This document shows positions 9,600 to 17,989 of a stretch of 64,000 bases of DNA, piece after piece. Made by a program: the position numbers and the translations under genes. This DNA is from Williamsia limnetica. Lineage in GTDB: Bacteria; Actinomycetota; Actinomycetes; Mycobacteriales; Mycobacteriaceae. Location of the stretch: contig NZ_QJSP01000009.1 of the NCBI RefSeq assembly GCF_003217475.1, positions 247,395-311,394 on the forward strand, written 5' to 3'. The first letter of the stretch is position 1, and the number at the start of each line of letters is the position of its first letter. The notes under the pieces are model-generated. The model did no database searches. It was not told the origin of the DNA and saw nothing but the letters and a program-made list of their open reading frames with translations.

Positions 9600-11897
9600 T
9601 CATGCTGGGTGCATCCACAGGCGCTGATCATGCACGACGACGTCCGGTGCCTCACCGCGGTAGACCTCGACCTCGACCCGCACCAACTGGCCGGTCGATC
9701 CCTGCGTCAATTTCGACGACCCGGCGTCTCGCGTCAGCACGTTGGGGTTGCCGTGGATACAGGCGGCAACCTCCGGTGAGCTGTGGTCGAACCAGGCGCC
9801 CGTGGAGATCTGCACGACGTTGGCGCGGACGCGGTCGTCGAGGATGGCGCCCGCCAGCATGCGCCCGGTGTCGCTGCGGACCAGGACGAGGTCGCCTGCC
9901 TTGATCTCACGGGCTGTCGCGTCCGCCGGGTTGAGCCGGATCGGTTCGCGGCCAAGCACTTTCGACTCGACACTGACCGCGCCGTTGTCGAGTTGGCTGT
10001 GCAGGCGTGATGCGGGGTTGTTGGCAACGAGGCACAGCGGGTACGGGCCGGTTCCGACAGCAACGGTTTCGGCAGGTGCGAGCCACGTCGGATGCGGGGG
10101 ACAGTCGTCGTATCCGAACCGGGCGATCGTGGGCGATGAGATCTCGATCCGGCCGCTCGGTGTCGCAAGGCGGAACTTCTCTGGATCGCTTCGAAAGTCT
10201 TCGTACAAAACATGTTTCGAATCCGCACCGGGTAGGTCGAGGTGGCGCGCTGCCCAGAACTGGGCAAAGTTCTCGTTCGGGGTGAACTGGTCGGGGATGC
10301 TCTCACGCCAGCGCTCGTAGATGTGCTCGAGCCAACCCCATTCGTCGCGACCCTCGGTGAACTGCTCCTCGACGGCGAGCCGCTTGCTCAACTTGGTGAG
10401 AATTGCATAGTCGCTCAAGGATTCGCCCACGGGCGAGGCGACCTGCTGCATCGCGGTCATGATGTCGTCGTACCGCCCGCAGCCGATGTCGTTGCGTTCC
10501 AACGTCGTCGTCGCCGGCAGGACGATGTCGGCGTGCCGCGCCGTCGCGGTCCAGAACGGTTCATGCACGACCACCGTGTCCGGCTGCTGAAAGCCGGCGC
10601 GCAGACGCACGAGGTCCTGATGATGATGGAACGGATTACCGCCCGCCCAGTAGATCAGCTTGGTGTCGGGATAGACCCTGGACTGGCCGTTGAAATCGTA
10701 GGTGGAGCCGGGATGGAGCAACATGTCCGAGATGCGTGCGACGGGGATGAAGTCGTTCACAGGATTGACACCCTGATGGAAGGTGGGCAGCGGGTAGGGC
10801 AGTCTGCCCGCGCCCATGCCGCCGGTCGACCCGTATCCGTGACCGAATCCGCCCCCGGGGAGACCGATCTGACCGAGGAACGCCGCCAGCGCGATCGAAG
10901 CCCACACCGGTTGCTCACCGAACCGGGCCCGCTGCAACGACCACGAAGTCGTCACCATCGTCCTACAACCTGCCATCCGGCGGGCGAGGTCGGCGATGGT
11001 CGAGGCGTCGACTCCGCAGATGGTCGCCGCCCAGCCAGGGGTTTTCGCGATTCCATCGGATTGCCCGCGTAGATAGCGGGCGAACTCCTCGAAACCGACT
11101 GTGTACTTGTCGACGAACTCGAGGTCACAGAGCCCCTCGGACAGCAGCACCCAGCACAGGGCCAGGATCAGCGCGGTGTCGGTGGCCGGGTTGATCGAGA
11201 TCCACTGGGCATCGATCACCGTCGCCAGATCGTCGGCAAGGGGACTGATGGTCACGAACTCGGCGCCCCGGGCGCGGGCGTCCTCCAATGATTCCCGCAC
11301 CGTGTGACGACTGATACCGCCTGCGTTGATCTGGAAGTTCTTGGCCGGTACGCCCCCGAAACAGACGAACAGATCGGTGTGCTCGCTCAGCACGTTCCAG
11401 GTGGTGGGCCGATACAGTGGCGCCTCATCGCCGACGATGTGCGGCAGCAGCACACTCGACGCTCCGTGGCTGTAGCTGTGCACCGACCGGGTGTAGCCGC
11501 CGATGGTGTTCAAGAATCGGTGTATCTGACTCTGTGCGTGATGAAACCGTCCTGCACTCGCCCAGCCGTACGACCCACCGAAGATGGCCGGGTTCCCATA
11601 CGTGCTGCGGACTCGCTCGAGTTCAGCAGCGAGCAGGTCGAGGGCGCGATCCCAACTCACCTCGACGTAGTCGTCCGATCCGCGGCGGGTCGACGGACCC
11701 GGACCGTCGTCGAGCCAACCCCGTCGCACAGATGGGTGAAGTACCCGGACGCCCTTGTCGAACGATGCCGGGATGTTGCGGAGAAGCTCCGACGGATCCG
11801 GATCTGCCGGGTCTGGCTTCACCGACAGTCCCTGCTCGTCGAGCGACGCCGTGAACGCCCCCCAGTGCGAACTGTTGACCAGTTCTTCTGCAGCCAT
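9600..11897 (-). CDS. Molybdopterin-dependent oxidoreductase (BisC/TorA-like)
   Basis: A 765-residue single-subunit molybdoenzyme of the DMSO-reductase family, closest by motif to biotin-sulfoxide or trimethylamine-N-oxide reductases. Visible are FGGSYGWASAGRFHHAQ near residue 107 and the presumed molybdenum-ligating Ser in HSYSHGAS near residue 140. The C-terminal cofactor-binding region contains NNPASRLHSQLDNG. There is no N-terminal CxxC cluster motif and no twin-arginine signal. It is therefore probably a cytoplasmic S- or N-oxide reductase with no iron-sulfur cluster, as for BisC. No maturation chaperone or redox partner is adjacent. It is divergent from the dehydrogenase at 11984. Substrate cannot be decided from sequence. 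Confidence 0.85.
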   Translation of the reverse strand: MAAEELVNSSHWGAFTASLDEQGLSVKPDPADPDPSELLRNIPASFDKGVRVLHPSVRRGWLDDGPGPSTRRGSDDYVEVSWDRALDLLAAELERVRSTYGNPAIFGGSYGWASAGRFHHAQSQIHRFLNTIGGYTRSVHSYSHGASSVLLPHIVGDEAPLYRPTTWNVLSEHTDLFVCFGGVPAKNFQINAGGISRHTVRESLEDARARGAEFVTISPLADDLATVIDAQWISINPATDTALILALCWVLLSEGLCDLEFVDKYTVGFEEFARYLRGQSDGIAKTPGWAATICGVDASTIADLARRMAGCRTMVTTSWSLQRARFGEQPVWASIALAAFLGQIGLPGGGFGHGYGSTGGMGAGRLPYPLPTFHQGVNPVNDFIPVARISDMLLHPGSTYDFNGQSRVYPDTKLIYWAGGNPFHHHQDLVRLRAGFQQPDTVVVHEPFWTATARHADIVLPATTTLERNDIGCGRYDDIMTAMQQVASPVGESLSDYAILTKLSKRLAVEEQFTEGRDEWGWLEHIYERWRESIPDQFTPNENFAQFWAARHLDLPGADSKHVLYEDFRSDPEKFRLATPSGRIEISSPTIARFGYDDCPPHPTWLAPAETVAVGTGPYPLCLVANNPASRLHSQLDNGAVSVESKVLGREPIRLNPADATAREIKAGDLVLVRSDTGRMLAGAILDDRVRANVVQISTGAWFDHSSPEVAACIHGNPNVLTRDAGSSKLTQGSTGQLVRVEVEVYRGEAPDVVVHDQRLWMHPA

Positions 11898-11932
11898 GCG
11901 TCGATTCTTTCACCGGCCGTGGCCGGTGGTTC

Positions 11933-11964
11933 CGTCAGCACACGTATGCGGCGGATCGCTGACG
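11933..11964. promoter_or_regulatory. Inverted repeat in divergent promoter region
   Basis: CGTCAGC at 11933-11939 is repeated in inverse as GCTGACG at 11958-11964 with 18 bases between. It lies between the divergent starts of the molybdoenzyme (11897) and the dehydrogenase (11984). A second, tighter palindrome, CACCGGCC-GT-GGCCGGTG, is at 11911-11928. Either could be an operator. No regulator gene is next to it. Confidence 0.3.
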
Positions 11965-11983
11965 CTCTGGAACGATCACGATC

Positions 11984-13063
11984 ATGGCGAACAGATATCG
12001 GATCGGACTCATCGACGGCGACGGGATCGGCCCGGAGATCGTCCCGGCGGCCGCGCGGGTCGCCGACCAGGCCTTGGCCGCTGTCGGGCGCGAGGTCGAC
12101 TGGGTGCCCCTGGAACTCGGACGAACGACCATCGACAAGTACGGCACCGCGATGCCCGAGGCCACTCTCGCCGCACTCGACGACCTCGACCTCTGGATTC
12201 TCGGACCCCACGATTCGGCGAGCTATCCACCGGAGCACCGGACTGGACTGACGCCGGGCGGGGTCGTCCGCAAACGCTACGACCTGTACGCGAACATCCG
12301 TCCTGCGCTCGCACACGACGGTGTCCATGCGACGAACCCGGACCTCGACCTCGTCATCGTGCGAGAGAACAGCGAGGGGCTCTACGCCGACCGGAACATG
12401 GCTCGCGGCACGGGAGAGTTCATGCCGACCCCCGACGTTGCGCTGTCGGTCGGCGTGATCACCCGAGCGGCCACCCGACGAATCGCGGTGTCCGCGTTCG
12501 AGTTGGCGCGCTCCCGGCGCAAACACGTCACGATCGTCCACAAGGCGAATGTGCTCTCGATGACCACAGGGTTGTTCCGCGACGTGTGCCGTGAGGTCGC
12601 GGAAGGTTATCCGGACGTGCGGGTAGACGATGAACACGTGGACGCGATGGCTGCCCATCTGGTGCGACGAGGTGGGCGGTTCGATGTCATCGTCACCGAG
12701 AACCTGTTCGGCGACATCCTCTCGGACCTGGCTGCCGAACTGGCCGGGTCGCTGGGCATCGCGGCGTCGATCAACACTTCGGCCACCAAAGCGATGGCGC
12801 AGGCAGCACACGGCGCCGCGCCTGACATCGCGGGCCGCGGAGTCGCGAATCCCGTCGGCATCATCGGCTCGACAGCGATGCTGCTCGAATGGCAGGCGCT
12901 GCGGAGCGATGACATGGCGCTGCGGACCGCCGCGGAGAACATGCGCGGTGCGATCGGTGAGACGCTGTCGGCGGGTGTGGCGACCGCCGACCTCGGAGGC
13001 ACAGCGTCGACCGCGTCGTTCGTCGAAGCGGTGCTCGGTGCGCTGGAGGGCCCGGGGCGCTAA
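11984..13063 (+). CDS. Isocitrate/isopropylmalate dehydrogenase family protein
   Basis: A 359-residue NAD(P)-dependent beta-decarboxylating dehydrogenase. It starts IGLIDGDGIGPEI, has the substrate-binding segment RKRYDLYANIRP near residue 95 and RENSEGLYADR near 124. The metal-binding region NLFGDILSDLAAELAGSLG is near residue 240. The cofactor loop HGAAPDIAGRGVANPVG is typical of LeuB/tartrate/homoisocitrate-type enzymes. It is not in a leucine or TCA operon here, so the substrate may be a tartrate-, methylmalate- or isopropylmalate-like acid. The next gene starts about 40 bases later on the same strand. Confidence 0.85.
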   Translation: MANRYRIGLIDGDGIGPEIVPAAARVADQALAAVGREVDWVPLELGRTTIDKYGTAMPEATLAALDDLDLWILGPHDSASYPPEHRTGLTPGGVVRKRYDLYANIRPALAHDGVHATNPDLDLVIVRENSEGLYADRNMARGTGEFMPTPDVALSVGVITRAATRRIAVSAFELARSRRKHVTIVHKANVLSMTTGLFRDVCREVAEGYPDVRVDDEHVDAMAAHLVRRGGRFDVIVTENLFGDILSDLAAELAGSLGIAASINTSATKAMAQAAHGAAPDIAGRGVANPVGIIGSTAMLLEWQALRSDDMALRTAAENMRGAIGETLSAGVATADLGGTASTASFVEAVLGALEGPGR

Positions 13064-13103
13064 CCTGCCAACGAGCATTGACATCGACGAGGGGGCGGTA
13101 CCG

Positions 13104-14009
13104 GTGACCGAACGAGAAGATGTGGTTTTCGCGTCGGGGCAGGGGAGTGCGCGGGCACACTGCGCCGCGTGGCTGTACCGGCCGGCGGGCGGCCATTCCG
13201 GGCGCACGCCGCTCATCGTCCTGGCGCATGGTCTCGGGGCCGTGCGCACCATGCGTCTCGACGCGTATGCCGAGCGATTCGTGGCAGCCGGGTATGCGGC
13301 GCTCGTCTTCGACTACCGGCACTTCGGCGACAGTGAGGGTGCCCCGCGTCAGCTGCTGAGTATCGGGAGGCAACGCGAGGACTGGCACGCGGCGATCGCC
13401 TACGCGCGCACGCTCGACGGCATCGACCCGGACAAGATCTGCATCTTCGGGACATCGTTCGGCGGTGGACACGTACTCGCCGTCGCCGCCGATGACGCCC
13501 GGTTGGCCGCTGTCATCTCGCAGTGCCCGTTCACCGAAGGCCCAGCCTCAGCGCTCACCCTCGGGCCTCGCGCGACCCTCGGGGTCACCCTTGCTGCCAT
13601 CCGGGACCTGGCGGCGGCGGCGCGCGGCCGGGAACCGGTGCTGGTGCCTCTGGCCGGCGCTCCGGGTGAGACGGCGTTGATGAATGCGCCGGACGTCGTA
13701 GCCGGTTACCTGGGACTGGTGCCCGAGACCGAGACCATCGTGAACGGCGTCGCCGCACGGGTCGGCCTTGCCATCCCGTTGGCGCGGCCGGGACGTGCGG
13801 TGAAGAAGATTTCGGCGCCGGTGCTGTTCTGTGTGTGTGACACCGACACCGTCGCACCCCCCGGTCCGACATTGAAATACGCCGCCACGGCTCCGAAGGG
13901 CACCGTACGGCGGTATCCGTTCGGCCACTTCGACATCTACGTCGGGGACGCCTTCGAACGAGCGATCGCTGATCAGATCGAGTTCCTGCACCGCGAGGTC
14001 TCTGTCTGA
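13104..14009 (+). CDS. Alpha/beta hydrolase
   Basis: A 301-residue alpha/beta hydrolase. The GTG at 13104 is preceded by a GAGGGGG stretch at 13089-13095. The long reading frame upstream is only the out-of-frame shadow of the dehydrogenase. Visible are the oxyanion HG motif in LAHGLGAVRTMR, the nucleophile elbow GTSFGGGH near residue 117, and the acid/His region with FCVCDTDTVAPP and GHFDIYVG near the C-terminus. It resembles the dienelactone-hydrolase-like or Fer-type hydrolases common in actinomycetes. Probably co-transcribed with the dehydrogenase. A 65-bp palindrome follows the stop. Confidence 0.85.
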   Translation: MTEREDVVFASGQGSARAHCAAWLYRPAGGHSGRTPLIVLAHGLGAVRTMRLDAYAERFVAAGYAALVFDYRHFGDSEGAPRQLLSIGRQREDWHAAIAYARTLDGIDPDKICIFGTSFGGGHVLAVAADDARLAAVISQCPFTEGPASALTLGPRATLGVTLAAIRDLAAAARGREPVLVPLAGAPGETALMNAPDVVAGYLGLVPETETIVNGVAARVGLAIPLARPGRAVKKISAPVLFCVCDTDTVAPPGPTLKYAATAPKGTVRRYPFGHFDIYVGDAFERAIADQIEFLHREVSV

Positions 14010-14021
14010 CCCTTCCGCCCC

Positions 14022-14086
14022 CCGATAATGGGTTGTTGTGGCGGAGCCGACCTGGCCTTTTGTTCGCCAGAACGACCCATTTTCGG
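14022..14086. repeat. 65-bp nested palindrome, copy A
   Basis: The outer arms CCGATAATGGGTTGTTGTGG and the reverse complement of the right end (CCGAAAATGGGTCGTTCTGG) match at 16 of 20 positions. The repeat continues into an inner GGCG/CGCC arm around a CCTGG-containing loop. The copy lies between the convergent hydrolase and methyltransferase genes. It is in the opposite orientation to copies C and D, judged by the loop sequence. Three more copies of the same length are at 18912, 41435 and 48022. Confidence 0.85.
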
Positions 14087-14090
14087 AGGG

Positions 14091-14984
14091 CTAGGTGGGC
14101 TTGCGCGTGCAGAAGATCGCCGTGCCGGGGAAGTAGTGGCCGCGCAAGGGGCTCCACTGACCCCACTCACGGTCGAAGCCTTCGGGCCATTCGGGTTCGA
14201 TGAGGTCGTCGAGGATCAGGCCGGCGGCCCTGATCTCCCGGACCCGATCGCCGAGGGTCCGGTGGTGTTCGACGTAACTGACCGTTCCGTCGTCCTCGGT
14301 CTCCACGTACGGGGTGCGGTCGAAGTACGGCAGGGTGACCGTCAATCCGGTGGGGCCGGGATCGTCCGGGAAAGCCCATCGCATCGGGTGATTGACCGAG
14401 AAGACCCAGCGGCCGCCCGGACGCAGCACCCGGGCCACCTCGCTCATGACCCGCGCCGAGTCGGCGACAAAGGGCACCGCACCGAATGCCGAGCAGGCGA
14501 GATCGAAGACCTCGTCGCCGAACGGCAGGGCTTCGGCTCCTGCCTGTACCAAGCCTGGTTGCGGACCGCCCCGCGCCATCGCGTGCTGCCCACGGCGCAG
14601 CATCTCCCGGGACAGGTCCAATCCGACCGCATGCGCGCCGTGGCCGGTGAGCCACCGACTGCACGGTGCCGATCCGCATCCGATCTCCAGAACAGTCTTG
14701 CCGGCGACGTCGCCGAGCAGTTCGACGTCGTCTTCGCGCAGCCCTTCGGGGCACCACACGAAGTCGCCGTCGTCGCTGTCCGCGCCGAGGAAGTCGCCGT
14801 GCGTACCGTGGTAGGAGTCCGCATCGGCGTCCCACCAGCGCCGATTCGCCGAAACGCTGGTTTTCGAGTCGACGCCGCTACGCAGATACGGGTACGACAC
14901 GGAGGTATTTGCCCAGTCCAGCGGGGCTGGCGTATCCTCAGACACGCGCGTGCCTGAGCTCGCGTGGTTCTTCATGCCGGTCAC
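14091..14984 (-). CDS. Class I SAM-dependent methyltransferase
   Basis: A 297-residue methyltransferase. The AdoMet-binding core shows VLEIGCGSAPCSRWL near residue 97, the acidic loop end GLDLSREML, and the post-I motifs AEALPFGDEVFDLACSAF and VLRPGGRWVFSVNHPM. The C-terminal half (HHRTLGDRVREI, then EPEWPEG) is typical of the ubiquinone/menaquinone-methyltransferase-like group with unknown substrates. The GTG at 14984 is the longest start; an ATG at 14975 or a GTG at 14945 are alternatives and no clear ribosome-binding site decides. It is divergent from rpsA, and its 3' end abuts the 65-bp palindrome. Confidence 0.82.
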   Translation of the reverse strand: MTGMKNHASSGTRVSEDTPAPLDWANTSVSYPYLRSGVDSKTSVSANRRWWDADADSYHGTHGDFLGADSDDGDFVWCPEGLREDDVELLGDVAGKTVLEIGCGSAPCSRWLTGHGAHAVGLDLSREMLRRGQHAMARGGPQPGLVQAGAEALPFGDEVFDLACSAFGAVPFVADSARVMSEVARVLRPGGRWVFSVNHPMRWAFPDDPGPTGLTVTLPYFDRTPYVETEDDGTVSYVEHHRTLGDRVREIRAAGLILDDLIEPEWPEGFDREWGQWSPLRGHYFPGTAIFCTRKPT

Positions 14985-15053
14985 TCATCCGTGGCCACTG
15001 TTGATCCCGCATTACTGTCCCTACAACCCAACCTGTCCGGAGCCATCTAACAT

Positions 15054-16544
15054 ATGCCGTCCACGACCATTACCTCACCACAAGTAGCCGTTAACGATAT
15101 CGGCTCGGCTGAGGATTTTCTTGCCGCCATCGATGCCACTATCAAGTACTTCAATGATGGCGACATCGTCGAGGGCACCATCGTCAAGGTTGACCGCGAC
15201 GAAGTGCTGCTCGACATCGGTTACAAAACCGAGGGAGTGATCCCGTCCCGCGAACTGTCCATCAAGCACGACGTCGACCCCAGCGAGGTTGTCAGCGTCG
15301 GCGATGAGGTGGAAGCACTCGTCCTCACCAAGGAGGACAAAGAGGGTCGGTTGATCCTGTCCAAGAAGCGCGCTCAGTACGAGCGTGCGTGGGGCACCAT
15401 CGAAGAGCTCAAGGAAAAGGACGAGGCCGTCAAGGGCACCGTCATCGAGGTCGTCAAGGGCGGCCTGATCCTGGACATCGGTCTGCGCGGATTCCTCCCC
15501 GCATCGCTGGTGGAGATGCGTCGCGTGCGCGATCTGCAGCCGTACATCGGCAAAGAGATCGAAGCCAAGATCATCGAGCTCGACAAGAACCGCAACAACG
15601 TCGTGCTCTCGCGTCGTGCGTGGCTCGAGCAGACCCAGTCCGAGGTGCGCAGCGAGTTCCTGCACCAGCTCCAGAAGGGGCAGGTCCGCAAGGGCGTCGT
15701 GTCCTCGATCGTCAACTTCGGCGCATTCGTCGATCTCGGCGGCGTCGACGGTCTGGTGCACGTTTCCGAGCTGTCTTGGAAGCACATCGATCATCCCTCC
15801 GAGGTCGTCGCCGTGGGCGACGAGGTCACCGTCGAGGTCCTCGACGTCGATCTGGATCGCGAGCGGGTGTCGTTGTCGCTCAAGGCCACTCAGGAAGATC
15901 CGTGGCGTCAGTTCGCGCGTACCCACGCCATCGGCCAGATCGTGCCCGGCAAGGTCACGAAGCTGGTTCCGTTCGGTGCATTCGTGCGGGTCGAAGAGGG
16001 CATCGAAGGCCTCGTCCACATCTCGGAGCTGGCCGAGCGCCACGTCGAGGTGCCGGATCAGGTTGTCGCCGTTGGTGACGACGCGATGGTCAAGGTCATC
16101 GACATCGACCTCGAGCGTCGCCGGATCTCGCTGAGCCTCAAGCAGGCCAACGAGGACTACACCGAAGAGTTCGATCCGTCGAAGTACGGCATGGCCGACA
16201 GCTACGACGAGCAGGGCAACTACATCTTCCCCGAGGGCTTCGACTCCGAGACCAACGAATGGCTCGAAGGATTCGAGAAGCAGCGGGAAGCGTGGGAGTC
16301 CCGCTACGCCGAGGCCGAGCGTCGCCACAAGATGCACACCGCCCAGATGGAGAAGTTCGCCGCTGCCGCCGAGGCCGCTGCCAACGCTCCGACCGATTAC
16401 TCGTCGGATTCCGCTGACAAGGGTGGTGACGACGCCGCCACCGCGACGTCCTCGTCGTCTTCGTCGGCGCCGAAGAGTGGTGGATCGCTCGCCAGCGACG
16501 AGCAGCTTGCTGCTCTGCGCGAGAAGCTCTCCGGCAACGCCTGA
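15054..16544 (+). CDS. rpsA: 30S ribosomal protein S1
   Basis: A 496-residue S1 protein that helps load mRNA on the 30S subunit. Four S1 (OB-fold) domains are visible, starting near residues 33 (GDIVEGTIVKV), 122, 208 (KGVVSSIVNFGAFV) and 295 (GKVTKLVPFGAFV). An acidic and serine-rich tail follows. It is nearly collinear with M. tuberculosis RpsA, including the C-terminal region discussed for pyrazinoic acid binding and the terminal SLASDEQLAALREKL. Four-domain S1 is the actinobacterial form. A strong intrinsic terminator follows at 16565. Confidence 0.97.
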   Translation: MPSTTITSPQVAVNDIGSAEDFLAAIDATIKYFNDGDIVEGTIVKVDRDEVLLDIGYKTEGVIPSRELSIKHDVDPSEVVSVGDEVEALVLTKEDKEGRLILSKKRAQYERAWGTIEELKEKDEAVKGTVIEVVKGGLILDIGLRGFLPASLVEMRRVRDLQPYIGKEIEAKIIELDKNRNNVVLSRRAWLEQTQSEVRSEFLHQLQKGQVRKGVVSSIVNFGAFVDLGGVDGLVHVSELSWKHIDHPSEVVAVGDEVTVEVLDVDLDRERVSLSLKATQEDPWRQFARTHAIGQIVPGKVTKLVPFGAFVRVEEGIEGLVHISELAERHVEVPDQVVAVGDDAMVKVIDIDLERRRISLSLKQANEDYTEEFDPSKYGMADSYDEQGNYIFPEGFDSETNEWLEGFEKQREAWESRYAEAERRHKMHTAQMEKFAAAAEAAANAPTDYSSDSADKGGDDAATATSSSSSSAPKSGGSLASDEQLAALREKLSGNA

Positions 16545-16564
16545 TAGACATCTAGACAAGCAAG

Positions 16565-16594
16565 CGCCCCTCACCGCAAGGTGGGGGGCGTTTT
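16565..16594 (+). terminator. Intrinsic terminator of rpsA
   Basis: An 11-bp stem CGCCCCTCACC with GGTGGGGGGCG (one G-T pair), a GCAA tetraloop and a TTTT tail, 20 bases after the rpsA stop. Confidence 0.9.
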
Positions 16595-16644
16595 GTCGTC
16601 TGTGGGTAGGCGCCGCTCGAGACAGCCATGCATACATAGCTTTT

Positions 16645-16665
16645 TGACAATGATTATCGTTGGCA
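16645..16665 (+). promoter_or_regulatory. Zur box
   Basis: TGACAATGAT-T-ATCGTTGGCA is a 10-1-10 inverted repeat that closely matches the actinobacterial Zur operator pattern (TGAnAATGAT with its complement). It lies 15 bases before the ATG of the AztD-like lipoprotein, where bound Zn-Zur would block transcription. A TTGACA-like hexamer overlaps its left edge at 16644. The zur gene is not in the window. Confidence 0.72.
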
Positions 16666-16680
16666 AAGACACTCTCTACT

Positions 16681-17919
16681 ATGAACATCAATCGAGGGCT
16701 GCAGGCCCTTTCTCTCGTCGCGATCGGCACGGTACTCGTGGCCGGTTGCAGCTCCGGAAGCGATGACAGTGAAACCTCCGCCGGCCCGAGTTCCTCCGCG
16801 TCGAAACCCGCAGGCGTTGAGCAAGAGTCAGCTCAGCCGCGACTGGCCGTCAGCTACGACGGCGGCATCGCTGTCCTGGATGCGACGACACTCGACGAGA
16901 TCAAGACCCTGCCGGCTGAAGGCTTCATCCGGCTCAACCCCGCCGGAGACGGCCGGCACGTCTTCGTCTCGGAATCAGAGGGCTTCCGGGCACTCGATCT
17001 CGGAACCTGGAGTCGCGCGCACGGGGACCACGATCACTACTACACCGCAGAACCGGCGCTGACCGACATCCGTTTCGGTGGTGAGGAACCGGGACACGTT
17101 GTGGTCCACGATGATCGAACCACCTTGTTCTCCGACGGCACCGGTGAGATCGATATCGTCGAGCCTGCGGAACTGCTGCGGGGCAAAGGTGTGGCGACCA
17201 GCCACAAAGTCGAGCCGCACCACGGAGTGGCCGTGGCCCGAGAGGACGGAACCACTGTGGTCTCTGTCGGCAATGAGGACGAGCGCACCGGGGTGCAGAT
17301 TCTCGGAGCCGACTTCCAGCAGATCGCAGCCAACGACCAGTGTCCGAACCTGCACGGCGAAGCTGCCGTGGCCAATGGCGTGCTCGCGTTCGGCTGCACC
17401 GATGGCATCCTGATCGTCCGTGGCAACGAGATCACCAAGGTGCAGAGCCCAGATGTGTACGGCCGCATCGGCAATCAGGCCGGTTCAGAAGCCTCGCCTG
17501 TGGTGCTCGGCGACTACAAGGTCGACAAGGACGCCGAGTTGGAACGTCCCACCCGCGTGAGCCTGACCAACACCGACACCGGCGAGCTGAAGTTGGTCGA
17601 ACTCGGGACCAGTTACACGTTCCGCTCGCTTCAGCGCGGCCCCCAGGGTGAAGCTCTGGTCCTCGGTACGGACGGTGCCATCCACGTGATCGATCCGATC
17701 ACCGGGATGGTCACCAACAAGATCGCCGTCATCGGACAGTGGTCGGAGCCGGAGGAGTGGCAGGAAGCGCGCCCGGCTCTGTTCGTCGAGGATTCGACCG
17801 CCTACGTGAGCGACCCCGCGAACAAGAAGCTGTTCGCCGTCGATCTCGCGGCCGGAACCGTGTCTGCGGAGACCGCCGTCGACTTCACGCCGAATGAACT
17901 GACCGGCGTCACCGGCTGA
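16681..17919 (+). CDS. Zinc metallochaperone-like lipoprotein (AztD-like)
   Basis: A 412-residue lipoprotein. The signal peptide MNINRGLQALSLVAIGTVL ends in the lipobox LVAGC, so the mature protein begins at a lipidated Cys, followed by a Ser-rich linker. The rest is beta-propeller-like repeat sequence (YDGGIAVLDATTL, FRALDLGTW, IHVIDPITG). A histidine/aspartate-rich metal-binding stretch RAHGDHDHYY lies near residue 115, with further His in VEPHHGVAV. This matches AztD, the chaperone that delivers zinc to an ABC importer's binding protein. The upstream Zur box supports a role in zinc scavenging. An earlier TTG would sit inside that operator, so the ATG at 16681 is preferred. No aztABC transporter is nearby. 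Confidence 0.65.
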   Translation: MNINRGLQALSLVAIGTVLVAGCSSGSDDSETSAGPSSSASKPAGVEQESAQPRLAVSYDGGIAVLDATTLDEIKTLPAEGFIRLNPAGDGRHVFVSESEGFRALDLGTWSRAHGDHDHYYTAEPALTDIRFGGEEPGHVVVHDDRTTLFSDGTGEIDIVEPAELLRGKGVATSHKVEPHHGVAVAREDGTTVVSVGNEDERTGVQILGADFQQIAANDQCPNLHGEAAVANGVLAFGCTDGILIVRGNEITKVQSPDVYGRIGNQAGSEASPVVLGDYKVDKDAELERPTRVSLTNTDTGELKLVELGTSYTFRSLQRGPQGEALVLGTDGAIHVIDPITGMVTNKIAVIGQWSEPEEWQEARPALFVEDSTAYVSDPANKKLFAVDLAAGTVSAETAVDFTPNELTGVTG

Positions 17920-17934
17920 CGAAGGTCGATGGCT

Positions 17935-17968
17935 CTCTCGCGCGCACCCTGCGGGGTGCGCGCGAGAG
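17935..17968 (+). terminator. 15-bp perfect hairpin, probable terminator
   Basis: CTCTCGCGCGCACCC at 17935-17949 pairs perfectly with 17954-17968 around a TGCG loop. It follows the lipoprotein stop by 15 bases and precedes the coaE start. There is no T-run, so termination is likely but not of the classical type. Confidence 0.6.
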
Positions 17969-17989
17969 GTCGTCTGTGACACTCATCTC

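Noticed and set aside
11819..13252. 477-residue minus-strand open frame opposite the dehydrogenase
   Set aside because: Shadow of a well-conserved plus-strand enzyme; no ribosome-binding site or family motif.
14022..14086. Whether copy A is an ordinary intrinsic terminator
   Set aside because: It has no T-run, and the same 65-bp length and loop recur at three other sites, so it was treated as a repeat family instead.
15075..16730. 551-residue minus-strand open frame across rpsA
   Set aside because: Low-complexity mirror of rpsA codons; it would also run through the rpsA terminator and the Zur box.
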